Assembly (NCBI RefSeq): GCF_025336525.1
Contig: NZ_JAOCZP010000003.1
Coordinates: forward strand, 620,001 to 684,000
Length of the DNA: 64,000 nucleotides
Origin: Chelativorans salis
GTDB lineage: Bacteria; Pseudomonadota; Alphaproteobacteria; Rhizobiales; Rhizobiaceae
Direction of reading: 5' to 3'
Below, in pieces: positions 45,850-55,188 of the stretch. The position numbers were made by a program, and so were the translations under genes. The notes below the pieces were generated by a model. The model saw only the letters and a list, made by a program, of their open reading frames with translations, had not been told where the DNA came from and searched no databases. Within the stretch, counting starts at the first letter, position 1. Each line of letters begins with the position of its first letter.

Positions 45850-48800
45850 TCATTTGCCTGTCTCGATGCGCGTTTCGACGTCGAGGCGGTATCGGCCGGG
45901 CTTCTGCTTCCACAGGTCGGCGATGACGCGGCGCAGCTGCCTGGTGCGCTGGGCGGCCAGCTTGCGGTCGACGGCGGCGTCGATATAGGCCAGCCGGAGA
46001 ACCGACTCCTCGGCCTCCAGAATGCTGATGAGGCCTGGCATCTGCATGAGCCATTCAGGCCTGAGATTGGCCTGGCCCGGCTCGAAAGCGGCGTCGTTGA
46101 CGTCGAGCCGCACCACCCGGCCAACGGCGGCGGCGAAGTTGATGCGCGATGCCTTGCCCGCCGTCAGCCGCACGCTGCGCGGGTTCTCGCTGACGATGCG
46201 GTAGCCTGTCGGCAGCGTGCGCGGGTCGAGCTTCATCAGATAGGTCGAGCCGATGCGGCCGTCGGGCAGGTCGGCACAGGCGACATGGAAGCGGCCGTGC
46301 TTGTCCGTGGTGATCAAAAGGCCCCCGACCGTGGCCACACGGGCCCCCGCCAGTCCCGGCTCGCCTTCGTCCTGATAGCCGTTGCGGTTGATATCGTCGA
46401 ACACCTTGCCGACGATGTCGCCGCAATCGAAGATCGGCTCGGTGACCACCTCCACTTCAGCCGTGGCGACGTTGGAGGCCACACTCACCATGTCATCGCC
46501 CAGGAACACCTGCGCCCGGTTGACGAACTTGCCGGGCTGGACGGCGCCCGACACGCCGAGCTGCATTTGGACGACGATCTCCTCCGTGTCGGCCGTGTAG
46601 GGTACGTTCTCGAATACGAGCCGGCGCCCTTCCACCTTCGGCTCCATCTTTTCATCTTTCGGCTCCCTTTTTTCATCGTGGACCGTCGCCGTACCCTCGA
46701 TATAGGTGAAGCCGGGCGGCATGGTGTCGATCAGGGTGATCGGCTCGCTGGCGCTCTTCAGCTCCGTCGGGTTCAGAGTGATGGTGTAGGGCACCCGCTC
46801 GCCGCGCCGCACCTGTGCCAACTGCGCTTCCTTGGTGGCGCTGAAGCTCGGCAGGTCCCCCTTGGCGGTGGCCTCCTCCACCTCCTCGATCGGCTCGTCG
46901 TCGCGCGCCGAGGTGGCTGCCGCGCCGGCCGTGTTCTCCACCCCGCCCTCGATGCCGGCCGCGTTCGCCACGTCCTGCGCACTCAGCGTGTAGGCGGCTT
47001 CGAATGTCTGCTGCGCCTTCGAATCGAGATCGACGGAGGCCGGCGTGAAGGCCGACAGCGAGCCCGTGCCGGGCTTGCCGTTGAAGGTCGGGCCGGCGTC
47101 GACGGGCCGCGCCCCCAGCGCCCGCGTGTTGCCCTCGTTCCTGAGGGTGACCTTGTAGGTGATCACATCGCCCGCCCGGGCGAGGCCCTCCGGCATAATG
47201 GGTTGCTTGTCCACCACCTTCAGAAGCCGGTGCTCCGGCAGCGGCACGAGGACCGGGTCGTCGGCGCTATAGGGGTCATCGTTGTACTCGTTGTCGGTGA
47301 GGTCGTTCGGATCGTCCGACAGGTCCTCGACCGACGCCAACTGTACGCCGTCGTCGCCGGGGACCGGATCGCCCGTGGCCTTCACCTGCGTCAGCACCGC
47401 CCCTTCGTTAAGGTCATCCTGGGTCAGCTCATGCGTGGCAGAGAAGGTCTTCCCTTCGTCGTCCTTACCGGCCGGCAGCGTCGCGAGCGGCCCGCCCTCG
47501 ACATCGATATCCGGCGTCATGGCGCGCCCGGTCGCTGCGGTCTCGACCACCTGCGGCGGCGCAACGCCCTCGACCCTGATGTTCTCCAGCGTCACATTGC
47601 CTTGGTTAAAGACCGTGATTGTGTAGTGAATCAGCTCGCCCACCTCGGGAATGCCGTTCGCGTCGTTCGGGTCCAGTGTACCCGACATCTCCACGCGGAT
47701 TCGCGGCGCCTTCGTGAAGGCGAAGGTGGTCGCCTCGCCGGGCGCGCCGCCGGGCGGGTGCGAGGCCGTCTCTTTGATCGTGCCGCCGCGCGCCGTCTTG
47801 CCGGTCAGCGTGGCCACGTTCTCCACCGTGCCGTTGTCCACGTCCTCAGCCTTGATGGTGTACTCGACCTGGAAGGAGGTCTCGTCGCTGTCGCCGGGTT
47901 GGAGCGGGTCCTGCCGCTCGCCCTTCACCTCGGCCCCCTCCTTCTCGTCGCGGATCGTCAGCGTGGTGATCGGCGTGTTGCCTTTGTTGGTGACGACGAG
48001 CGGGTAAACGAGCAGGTCGTCCGTATTTTGAATGTCGTCGTTGTTTACGTCCTTCCAGTCGGGCTCCCTCTTCTCGAAGTCCACATCCACCACCTCGTCG
48101 AGCACCTCCGTCCAGCTTGCCGGGTTCGAGCTCACCGCGGTGCCGCGCGTCGACGTACCGCTGGCTGTGGCTGTATTCTCCACCTTGCCCGCCAAGAGGT
48201 CCTCTTCAGTGAGCGTGTAGGTGGCGGTGATGGGTGCGGGGTTCTCCCCACCCGCCGCGAGCGTCACCGGAAGGCCCTCGATCTCCCCCACCTTGGGGTC
48301 GTCGATGGCGGTGACCTCGATCGTCACATTGCCTTGGTTCTTCAGCGTGAAAGTGTAGGTGATCGTGTCGATGCCCGCGTCCGCCCGCCCGTCCTCGCCA
48401 AGGTTGGGCTGGCCCTCCTTCGTCAAGACAAGCGCAGCGGGGTTCTCCAGAACCTCGATCACCGTAGCCGGGTTGCCATTCTCGTCCTGCGAGGTGTCCG
48501 TGACTAACCTGTCCTCGTCCCCTTCATACCCTTTGGGATAGGCCGTCACCGTGGCCGTGTTCATGATCTTGCCGCTCGGATCGTCCACGTCCGCCTGCGT
48601 GACCGGGTAATCAACGAAGCAGGTGTGCTCCGTTGCCAACTCAGCGGGAAGCGCGGGTGTGCACTCGCTTATCTTGCCTCCGAGGAATCCGTCCTCGAGC
48701 TTGATGCCGACGAGCGGGAAATTGCTTTCGTTCGTGATCTTGAAGGTGTAGCGGATCGTCTCGCCCTGCTCGACGTAAGTGTTCGCGTCAATGTCGTCGA

Positions 48801-50369
48801 GATGCTCGGCCGACTTGAGAAGAACGATCTCGCTCTGTACATCGAGCGCTGCGTTTGAGTCGCCTCCTTCGTAAGAGGGTAGTCTGGGATGCCCTCCGGG
48901 CTCGCCGTCGCGGTCGCCTTATTTGTCACCGAGGCTGCCAAAAAATCGTCAGAGTCCAGGGGATAGATGCCGGTCCAAATTGCCGTACCCCCGGGCGCAA
49001 GGGGGCTGGTCGCATCGGCGGGGACACCGCTTCCGGGGGTTGGATTAGCGACCTTATCATCCTGCATGCCGACGCTGACAAGCGGGACGTCGCCCTTGTT
49101 CTCCAGGATAAACTGGTAGTGGATCTCGTCTCCTACATCCTGCTGGTCGGGCGTACCATTCCTGTCCTTGATCTCGACCACCTCCTTCGAGAACTCCATG
49201 AAGATGTCGTTGATCGTGTATTCCCACGTGGACTGGCCCGCGGCGTCACCGCATATGGTCGTGCTTTTGAGCAGGAACTCGGGATCCTGGGGATCGTCCG
49301 TTGGTTGCAACTCGAATGCGATCGTCTCCTTCTGCTCATCTACCTCGTCCCGCTGGATCTCGATCGGAAGGTTGATCGGATCGCCCTCGTAATTGCCCGG
49401 GGGGATGGTAATATCGAATGTGTCTGTTCCGCTTGATGTGGTGTAGTCGACGCCGAGCGTGGCGGTGCCGCCGGTCACCTTCACTGTCACCGTGAAGGCG
49501 TTATCCACATTGCCCACGACAATGAGATGCGGTACGGTGGCCGACGGGTCCTCCGGGCCTTCCGTCGCACCCCCAAGCTCGATCACCGGGACGATCGTCA
49601 GCCTGATATCGTCGAGAAAGTTGCCAACGGTGGTATTTCCGCTGCCCGTACTGACGGCACCGAAGCCGAAAGGTTGTATCGCGGTGGCGGAGTTCCATGT
49701 AAACGCACCGCTGTACCCAACCCAGCCATTCTGCAACACTTGAAAATTACATGCTGTGGGATTTGCCACCCCTCCCTCAGTATGTTCTGTGCACGCTCCT
49801 ATGCCGTCGGTCGATGTGGTGACGGTCGCTACGCGGTTCGTCTTATCGGTGACATCCTGGGCAATTTTGAACTCCATCGTGTCGTAGACGGGACCGGCAC
49901 CGTCGACCCGGCCGCGATGGCTCAGTTCCCACTTCACGCGGTCGCCTTCCACGAGGCAGATCTCCTGGTACAGTAAGGAATCTTGCTCCGCGTTCAGCTC
50001 CACATATCGCCCCGTGCCACTACTGCTGCCACTATTCCAGTACTCGATGACTGGAGCGGTGACCTGTCTGCCGCCGCAGTTCGTCGGCATGGGGTCATGA
50101 GTTGTAAGCCAGCCACCTGCATCGTCCTGTGCGATGTACTGGCAGCTACCATCAGGTATCTCGAAATCCAGATTAGAGAAGTTGCGTTTGATATACGTCG
50201 GCGGTGTCTGCGCCTGCGCCTCTTCGGCCGTGCCAACCACCGTTGCAGCGACCGCGAAAGCCGCCACCTTTAAGAACAACGAACGCCATCCCATACGCGC
50301 CTCACTCAACGATTGTGCTCCGACTGCCGGGCGATGATACGTTGCTGAACGAACACTGGTCACAGCCAT
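45850..50369 (-). pseudogene. Large DUF11/SdrD-B surface protein, frameshifted
   Basis: A surface protein of about 1500 aa split into two frames. The start is ATG 50369 with a strong AGGAGAG site; a signal-like helix follows (LFLKVAAFAVAATVVGTAEE). The N-terminal part shows a jelly-roll-like domain and a Calx-beta-like domain (TLGVDYTTSSGTDTF), then repeated DUF11-like units (LTEEDLLAGKVENTATA, IKAEDVDNGTVENVATL and others, about six). An SdrD-B domain (VFDDINRNGYQDEGEPGLAG) and an OmpA-like end (AAFEPGQANLRPEW) close it. Near 48870 the frame shifts by one missing base. Downstream DUF11 text continues in the new frame without an initiator, hence pseudogene. Confidence 0.75.
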
Positions 50370-50778
50370 CTCTCTCCTGATACCCTTCGCATTAATCGTA
50401 CTTGCCTGGAGCCCGCCCTTGCGCTAAGCGCACAGGGGCGGATCCATCTGCTCACTTCCGACATGAAGCCTCCCCGCCCCGCGATGAGAGCTGCGGCGCG
50501 CTTCATGGGAGTTACGCATATACAGGACAGGTACAGAGCGTTGCGTTCCGGGGTGCAAACGCTAGAATCATCCAAAGGATAGGCGGCGCCGCGTTTACGT
50601 CACGCCTCTTTGCGTACATTTACCGTAAACCCACCGTATGCATCGCCTTGCACTCCGGCCCGACCGCCACCAGCGGGCGTCCGGCAGAGGGAGCGTGACG
50701 CGCGGCCGGTGAGCGGGCTATAAGATCGGCGGCATCGCGTCATGCGTTGTCTGAAGCAGAGACGATCCGGGAGGTCGG
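50370..50778. other. Divergent control region, surface protein and mccA
   Basis: 409 bases without a gene. It holds the ribosome site of the DUF11 gene and, at 50612-50628, GCGTACATTTACCGTAA, with the palindrome TTTACCGTAAA at 50619-50629. A GGGAGGTCGG ribosome site precedes mccA on the right. Confidence 0.65.
50619..50629. promoter_or_regulatory. TTTACCGTAAA palindrome
   Basis: An 11-base near-perfect palindrome between the divergent surface-protein and mccA genes. It is the best copy of the motif seen at 45326 and 45735. A further GTTTACGT lies 25 bases to the left. Confidence 0.45.
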
Positions 50779-52734
50779 ATGTTCGAAAAGATCCTCATCG
50801 CCAATCGCGGCGAAATCGCCGTGCGCGTGATGGAGACGGCGCGTCGGCTGGGCGTTGCCACGGTGGCCGTCTATTCGGACGCGGATGCCAGGGCGCTGCA
50901 TGTAGCGAGCGCCGACGAGGCTGTACGCATCGGCCCTGCCCCTGCGGCGGAGAGCTATCTTGATGGCGCGCGCATTATCGCGGCGGCCAAGGAGCGCGGG
51001 GCCGAGGCGATCCATCCAGGCTACGGCTTTCTGTCGGAGAACCCGGACTTCGCGGAGGCCGTGGAGGCGGCGGGGCTCATCTTCATTGGGCCGTCTCCCA
51101 AGGCCATCCGTGCCATGGGGCTGAAGGATGCGGCCAAACGGCTGATGGAGAAGGCCGGCGTGCCGGTGGTGCCGGGTTATCACGGCGAGGCGCAGGAGCT
51201 GGTGGTGCTGGCCGGCAAGGCGCGCGAGATCGGCTATCCCGTACTCATCAAGGCGCGCGCCGGCGGCGGCGGCAAGGGCATGCGGCGTGTCGACGAGCCG
51301 GAGGCGTTCGCCGAGGCGCTGGCCGCGGCCAAACGGGAGGCAAAGGCCGCCTTCGGTGACGGGCGTGTGCTTGTGGAAAGGCTGATCGCGAAGCCGCGCC
51401 ACATAGAGGTGCAGGTGTTTGGCGACCGGCACGGCAATGTGGTGCATCTTTATGAGCGCGACTGCTCTGCACAGCGCCGCCACCAGAAGGTGATCGAGGA
51501 GGCGCCCGCGCCGGGCATGACCAATGCCATGCGCACCGCGATGACGGACGCGGCGGTGAAGGCGGCGCGAGCAATCGGCTACAGCGGCGCTGGCACGATC
51601 GAGTTCATCGTCGACGCATCGAAGGGGCTCAGGCCCGACCGCTTCTGGTTCATGGAGATGAATACGCGGCTGCAGGTCGAGCATCCGGTGACGGAGATGA
51701 CGACGGGCGTCGACCTGGTGGAGTGGCAGTTGCGGGTGGCGGCGGGCGAGGCTCTGCCCCGCACGCAGTCCGAGATCGCGCTTACCGGCCACGCCGTCGA
51801 GGCGCGGATCTACGCCGAGGATGCCGCGCGCGGCTTCCTGCCGGCCACTGGCACGCTGCATCATCTGCGCTTTCCGGCAAGTGCCGCGGGGGCAAGCCTG
51901 CGCGTCGACACCGGTGTGCGCGAGGGCGACGCCATTTCACCGCATTACGACCCGATGATCGCCAAGCTGGTGGTGCATGCGGGCGACCGCGCAGGCGCGC
52001 TTTCCGCACTGGCGGCAGCGCTGGAGGAGACGGAGATCGCCGGCTCAACCGTGAACACCGCCTTCCTCGCGCGGCTGGCGCGCGACGAGGCGTTTGCATC
52101 CGGCGATGTCGACACGGGGCTCATTGAGCGGCGACAGGAAGCGCTGACGCGCACCGCGGAGCCGGATGCCGGGGCCATAGCCGAGGCGGCGCTTGCGGCT
52201 TCCGGCGCTGCCCACCGGCCCGAGACGTGCGAGCCCTTCGAGGCGATCACCGGCTATGGCCATTTTCACCCGCCTGTGCATCCCAGCACGATCCATTATG
52301 GTGAGCGTGTAATGGCCTATGCTATCACCGGGCTCGGCGACGGGCGCTTCGCCGTGCAGATAAAAGGGCCGGAGGGGACGGAGGAAACGGTGATACTCAC
52401 GGCCGGAGCAAGCACGCGGCTCGCCTCATGGCCAGGTCACGTGACGCTCTTCGACGGCGCAAACAGCCATACATTCCGCCTGCACGACCCGCTGGCGCTT
52501 GCCGAGGAGGCGGCCGTCGGCGGCGACAGCCTGCGCGCCCCGATGCCGGGGCTCGTCAAGATGGTGCGGGCTGCGGCGAAGAAGCCGGTAAAAAAGGGCC
52601 AGCCGCTGCTCGTACTTGAGGCCATGAAGATGGAACATACAATCGCCGCCCCCCATGACGGCATCATCGCCGAAATCGCCGCCGAGGGCACACAGGTGAA
52701 CGACGGGGCGGTGCTGGTGCGATTTGAGGAGTGA
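50779..52734 (+). CDS. mccA: Methylcrotonyl-CoA carboxylase, alpha (biotin) subunit
   Basis: A 651-aa biotin carboxylase fused to its carrier. The N-terminal biotin carboxylase domain has KILIANRGEIAVRVMETA, the ATP grasp AGGGGKGMR and ERDCSAQRRHQKVIEEAP, with MEMNTRLQVEHPVTEM. The C-terminal BCCP has the biotinyl Lys in LEAMKMEH. Length and the APMPGLVKMV region fit MccA; propionyl-CoA carboxylase cannot be fully excluded. mccB lies 18 kb upstream. Start ATG 50779 follows GGGAGG. Confidence 0.88.
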   Translation: MFEKILIANRGEIAVRVMETARRLGVATVAVYSDADARALHVASADEAVRIGPAPAAESYLDGARIIAAAKERGAEAIHPGYGFLSENPDFAEAVEAAGLIFIGPSPKAIRAMGLKDAAKRLMEKAGVPVVPGYHGEAQELVVLAGKAREIGYPVLIKARAGGGGKGMRRVDEPEAFAEALAAAKREAKAAFGDGRVLVERLIAKPRHIEVQVFGDRHGNVVHLYERDCSAQRRHQKVIEEAPAPGMTNAMRTAMTDAAVKAARAIGYSGAGTIEFIVDASKGLRPDRFWFMEMNTRLQVEHPVTEMTTGVDLVEWQLRVAAGEALPRTQSEIALTGHAVEARIYAEDAARGFLPATGTLHHLRFPASAAGASLRVDTGVREGDAISPHYDPMIAKLVVHAGDRAGALSALAAALEETEIAGSTVNTAFLARLARDEAFASGDVDTGLIERRQEALTRTAEPDAGAIAEAALAASGAAHRPETCEPFEAITGYGHFHPPVHPSTIHYGERVMAYAITGLGDGRFAVQIKGPEGTEETVILTAGASTRLASWPGHVTLFDGANSHTFRLHDPLALAEEAAVGGDSLRAPMPGLVKMVRAAAKKPVKKGQPLLVLEAMKMEHTIAAPHDGIIAEIAAEGTQVNDGAVLVRFEE

Positions 52735-52799
52735 ACGGTGAGTAGGAATAGTGAGTAGTGTGAGATTGGGGTCCCCCTATTCACTACTCTCTATTTCCT
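52733..52799. repeat. GAGTAGT-type foldback repeat at convergent junction
   Basis: Between mccA and the Sel1 gene, AATAGTGAGTAGTGTGAG is followed by CCCCCTATTCACTACTC, so a foldback is possible (about 52748-52788). The same motif is at 17801 and 28272. Confidence 0.65.
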
Positions 52800-53066
52800 T
52801 CACTGCATCGTCATCCACTCGCGCGCCTCGCGCAAAGCACGGGCGATGTCGGCTTTCGACATGGTGGCCGCCAGTTCCGAGCGCATCTCGGCGGCGCGCT
52901 CCGATCCCTTGATGGCGGCGATGTTGAGCCACTTGTGCGCGGCTACGAGGTCCATGTCGCAGTCGCGGCCGGTTGCGTACATCATGCCAAGCTGAAGCAG
53001 AACGTCCGTCTGGGCGCTGCCGCCTGCCGTGGCTGATCCTATTCCCTGAAAATCGAAACGTGCCAT
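52800..53066 (-). CDS. Sel1-repeat small protein
   Basis: An 88-aa protein with one Sel1 repeat (LGMMYATGRDCDMDLVAAHK then WLNIAAIKGSERAAE), a 36-residue helix pair for protein contacts. The C-terminal helix is MSKADIARALREAREWM. It resembles short Sel1 proteins widespread in Rhizobiales. There is no signal peptide. Convergent with mccA, separated by a repeat. Confidence 0.75.
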   Translation of the reverse strand: MARFDFQGIGSATAGGSAQTDVLLQLGMMYATGRDCDMDLVAAHKWLNIAAIKGSERAAEMRSELAATMSKADIARALREAREWMTMQ

Positions 53067-53473
53067 TATCTTATCCCCGTTTTACGTCCTGAGAGCCGCC
53101 CGCCTTCTTCTTCCCGAGGCGGTGCTGCGATGGTCCCGAGAATGGCGACGAGGACTGAAATCGCCGTTAAATAGCTTGATTAATATGCAGAAAATAAAGT
53201 TCAAACATTCGGTAAAGCGCTGGATTCCGTTAAGGATAGGAGTGCCTGAAGTGCAAGAGCTTCAGCCGCTCGGACGCGAAAAAATGTAACCGACGCGACA
53301 ACCCTTTCCTAACCATCGCCGAAGACCTGCTGGAAAAATATCGCCGTTCCCATGATCCAATGAGACCCGTGGAAGCGCAACTTTCAGCATCTTCCGCGCG
53401 CGCTCGGAATGCATTACGCTTACGTTCGCGTAATTGGCGGGACCAAGTCCGCCAGTGTCAGGGAGGACAAGAG
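53067..53473. other. Intergenic before DUF2147 gene
   Basis: 407 bases with no gene. A/T-rich patch at about 53160-53220 and a clear inverted repeat at 53413-53434. Frames crossing it have no ribosome site. Confidence 0.55.
53413..53434. promoter_or_regulatory. Inverted repeat ATTACGC-N8-GCGTAAT
   Basis: Perfect 7-bp arms with an 8-base spacer, 40 bases upstream of the DUF2147 start. The size and symmetry suit a dimeric regulator; which one is unknown. Confidence 0.5.
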
Positions 53474-53818
53474 ATGATACGCAGGATGTTCTTTGCGGGT
53501 GCGGCACTTCTTGCCGCGATGGGGCCGGCGCTGGCCGATCCGATCGAAGGGAGGTGGAAGACCGGATCCGGCAACACGGCGGAGATCTCCGCCTGCGGTG
53601 GCGCCTTCTGTATCACGCTAAAGACAGGTCCGCACGCCGGCAAGCAGATCGGCCGCTTTGAACCGCAGGGAGAGGGCAGCTATGCGGGCACGGTAACGGA
53701 TCCGAATAAGGACAAGACCTATAAGGGCAAAGGGAGCCTGGAGGGCAATGTCTTCACCATGGGCGGCTGCGTGCTCGGCGGCCTTATCTGCCGCAACGAA
53801 ACCTGGTCGCGCATGTAG
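53474..53818 (+). CDS. DUF2147 exported protein
   Basis: A 114-aa protein with a signal peptide (MFFAGAALLAAMGPALAD). The mature domain begins PIEGRWKTGSGNTAEI and carries the DUF2147 pattern with CGGAFCITLKTG, GEGSYAGTV and KTYKGKGSLEGNVFTM. Four Cys residues may pair. Start ATG 53474 follows GGGAGG; the frame opens earlier at 53360 without signal. Periplasmic, function unknown. Confidence 0.85.
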   Translation: MIRRMFFAGAALLAAMGPALADPIEGRWKTGSGNTAEISACGGAFCITLKTGPHAGKQIGRFEPQGEGSYAGTVTDPNKDKTYKGKGSLEGNVFTMGGCVLGGLICRNETWSRM

Positions 53819-53852
53819 TGTGGGAACACCCCTCACTTGATCTCTGCGAACT

Positions 53853-54602
53853 CTAGCCCGCCCCGCAGGCCCTCAAGAACCGCCGCACCGTCTCGGCCAT
53901 GCCGAATTCCAGAGCGTCGGCCGTCAGCCCGTGCCCGATGGAGACTTCCGCCAGCGCCGGGATGCGGTCGGCCACGGGCGGCAGGTTGGCGACGGTCAGG
54001 TCGTGCCCGGCGTTGACGCCGAGGCCGAGCGTGGCCGCCGTGTCTGCCGTCCTTACGAGATTTTCCAGCTCTTTTGCAGCCTTTGCCGGGTCGTCGTGGC
54101 AGGCGCCGTAAGGCCCGGTATAGAGCTCCACCCTGTCCGCACCCGTTTCCTTCGCCGCCCGCAGCCCTGCCTCGTCCCGATCGGGATCGCAGAACAGCGA
54201 GACGCGAAAGCCGCCTCGTTTCAGGCGTCCGACAACGGGCTTCAGAAATGCCGCCTCCTTGACGAAATCCCAGCCGTGATCCGACGTAGGCTGCGCCGGG
54301 TCGTCGGGCACCAGCGTCACCTGCTCGGGCTGGTTCTCCTCCACCAGGCGCAGGAAGTCCTCCGTCGGATAGCCTTCGATGTTGAACTCGCGGTCGGGAA
54401 ACTCGTCATCGATCATGGCGCGGATCGGCGCCAGGTCGGAAAAGCGGATATGGCGCTGGTCGGGACGGGGGTGCACAGTCAGTCCATGGGCGCCGGCGGC
54501 GAGCGCGATGCGGCCTAATCCCGTCACGCTCGGCCACGGCAGATCGCGCCGGTTGCGCAGCATAGCGATCGCGTTAAGATTGACGGAGAGCTTGGCCGGC
54601 AT
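53853..54602 (-). CDS. pdxJ: Pyridoxine 5'-phosphate synthase
   Basis: Makes pyridoxine 5'-phosphate from 1-deoxyxylulose 5-phosphate and 3-amino-2-oxopropyl phosphate in vitamin B6 synthesis. TIM-barrel motifs: [56 protein letters not shown] and [12 protein letters not shown], ending with [13 protein letters not shown]. The ATG at 54602 is the family-standard start; 54614 is an alternative. Length 249 aa. Confidence 0.95.
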   Translation of the reverse strand: MPAKLSVNLNAIAMLRNRRDLPWPSVTGLGRIALAAGAHGLTVHPRPDQRHIRFSDLAPIRAMIDDEFPDREFNIEGYPTEDFLRLVEENQPEQVTLVPDDPAQPTSDHGWDFVKEAAFLKPVVGRLKRGGFRVSLFCDPDRDEAGLRAAKETGADRVELYTGPYGACHDDPAKAAKELENLVRTADTAATLGLGVNAGHDLTVANLPPVADRIPALAEVSIGHGLTADALEFGMAETVRRFLRACGAG

Positions 54603-54743
54603 GGCGAATCCCATTGCGTGGAGAGCTTTTCTCTTCACCCCTATACCGGCTTTCGGCGGAACTGACAGGGCCAATTGCGGTTGTCGTGAGGGACAGGCGG
54701 ACGGCCCGCGGGCGCCGATGAGCGCCATCCAGGAGATGATGCG

Positions 54744-55151
54744 ATGCTGATCAACGAGACCCCGCCCCACGTACGCCGCATCGATACCGACCGCGAGGAC
54801 GCCTATGCCTTCGAGATCACCGGCCATATCACGGCCTCTGATGTCGAAAACATGTACGGCCTTTTGGAAGGCGCGTACGAACTGCACGAACGGATCGACC
54901 TGATCATTATCATCCACGACTATGAGGGCTTCGACTGGAGCGCGGCGTGGAAGGATCAGGTCATGTTCGGCAAGACCCGCGCGTTTAAGCATATCCGTAA
55001 ATGCGCCGTGGTCGGCGGGCCGGGCTGGATTAGCTCCGCAATCGCTCTCTTCCGGCCGTTCTTATCAATGGAGATGAAGCACTTCGAGGCGGCGGAGATG
55101 GATGCAGCGTGGGCGTGGATCGGCGCCAACCCGCTTCCCAGCCCGGCTTAA
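54744..55151 (+). CDS. SpoIIAA-like (STAS-related) protein
   Basis: A 135-aa single-domain protein. The pattern [39 protein letters not shown] and [11 protein letters not shown] fits the PF11964 SpoIIAA-like family, which binds lipid or acts as a STAS partner. It ends 38 bases before a convergent helicase gene. The specific partner is not known. Confidence 0.82.
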   Translation: MLINETPPHVRRIDTDREDAYAFEITGHITASDVENMYGLLEGAYELHERIDLIIIIHDYEGFDWSAAWKDQVMFGKTRAFKHIRKCAVVGGPGWISSAIALFRPFLSMEMKHFEAAEMDAAWAWIGANPLPSPA

Positions 55152-55188
55152 ACCTGGGTCATCGGCTTCCGCTTTTCTTGGAATGGCT

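Noticed and set aside
45784-48507. 907-codon plus-strand frame opposite the DUF11 gene
   Set aside because: The minus strand has clear DUF11/SdrD-B repeats; the plus frame has none.
48860-48885. Programmed frameshift in the surface-protein gene
   Set aside because: No slippery heptamer or following pseudoknot was seen; a simple one-base loss explains it better.
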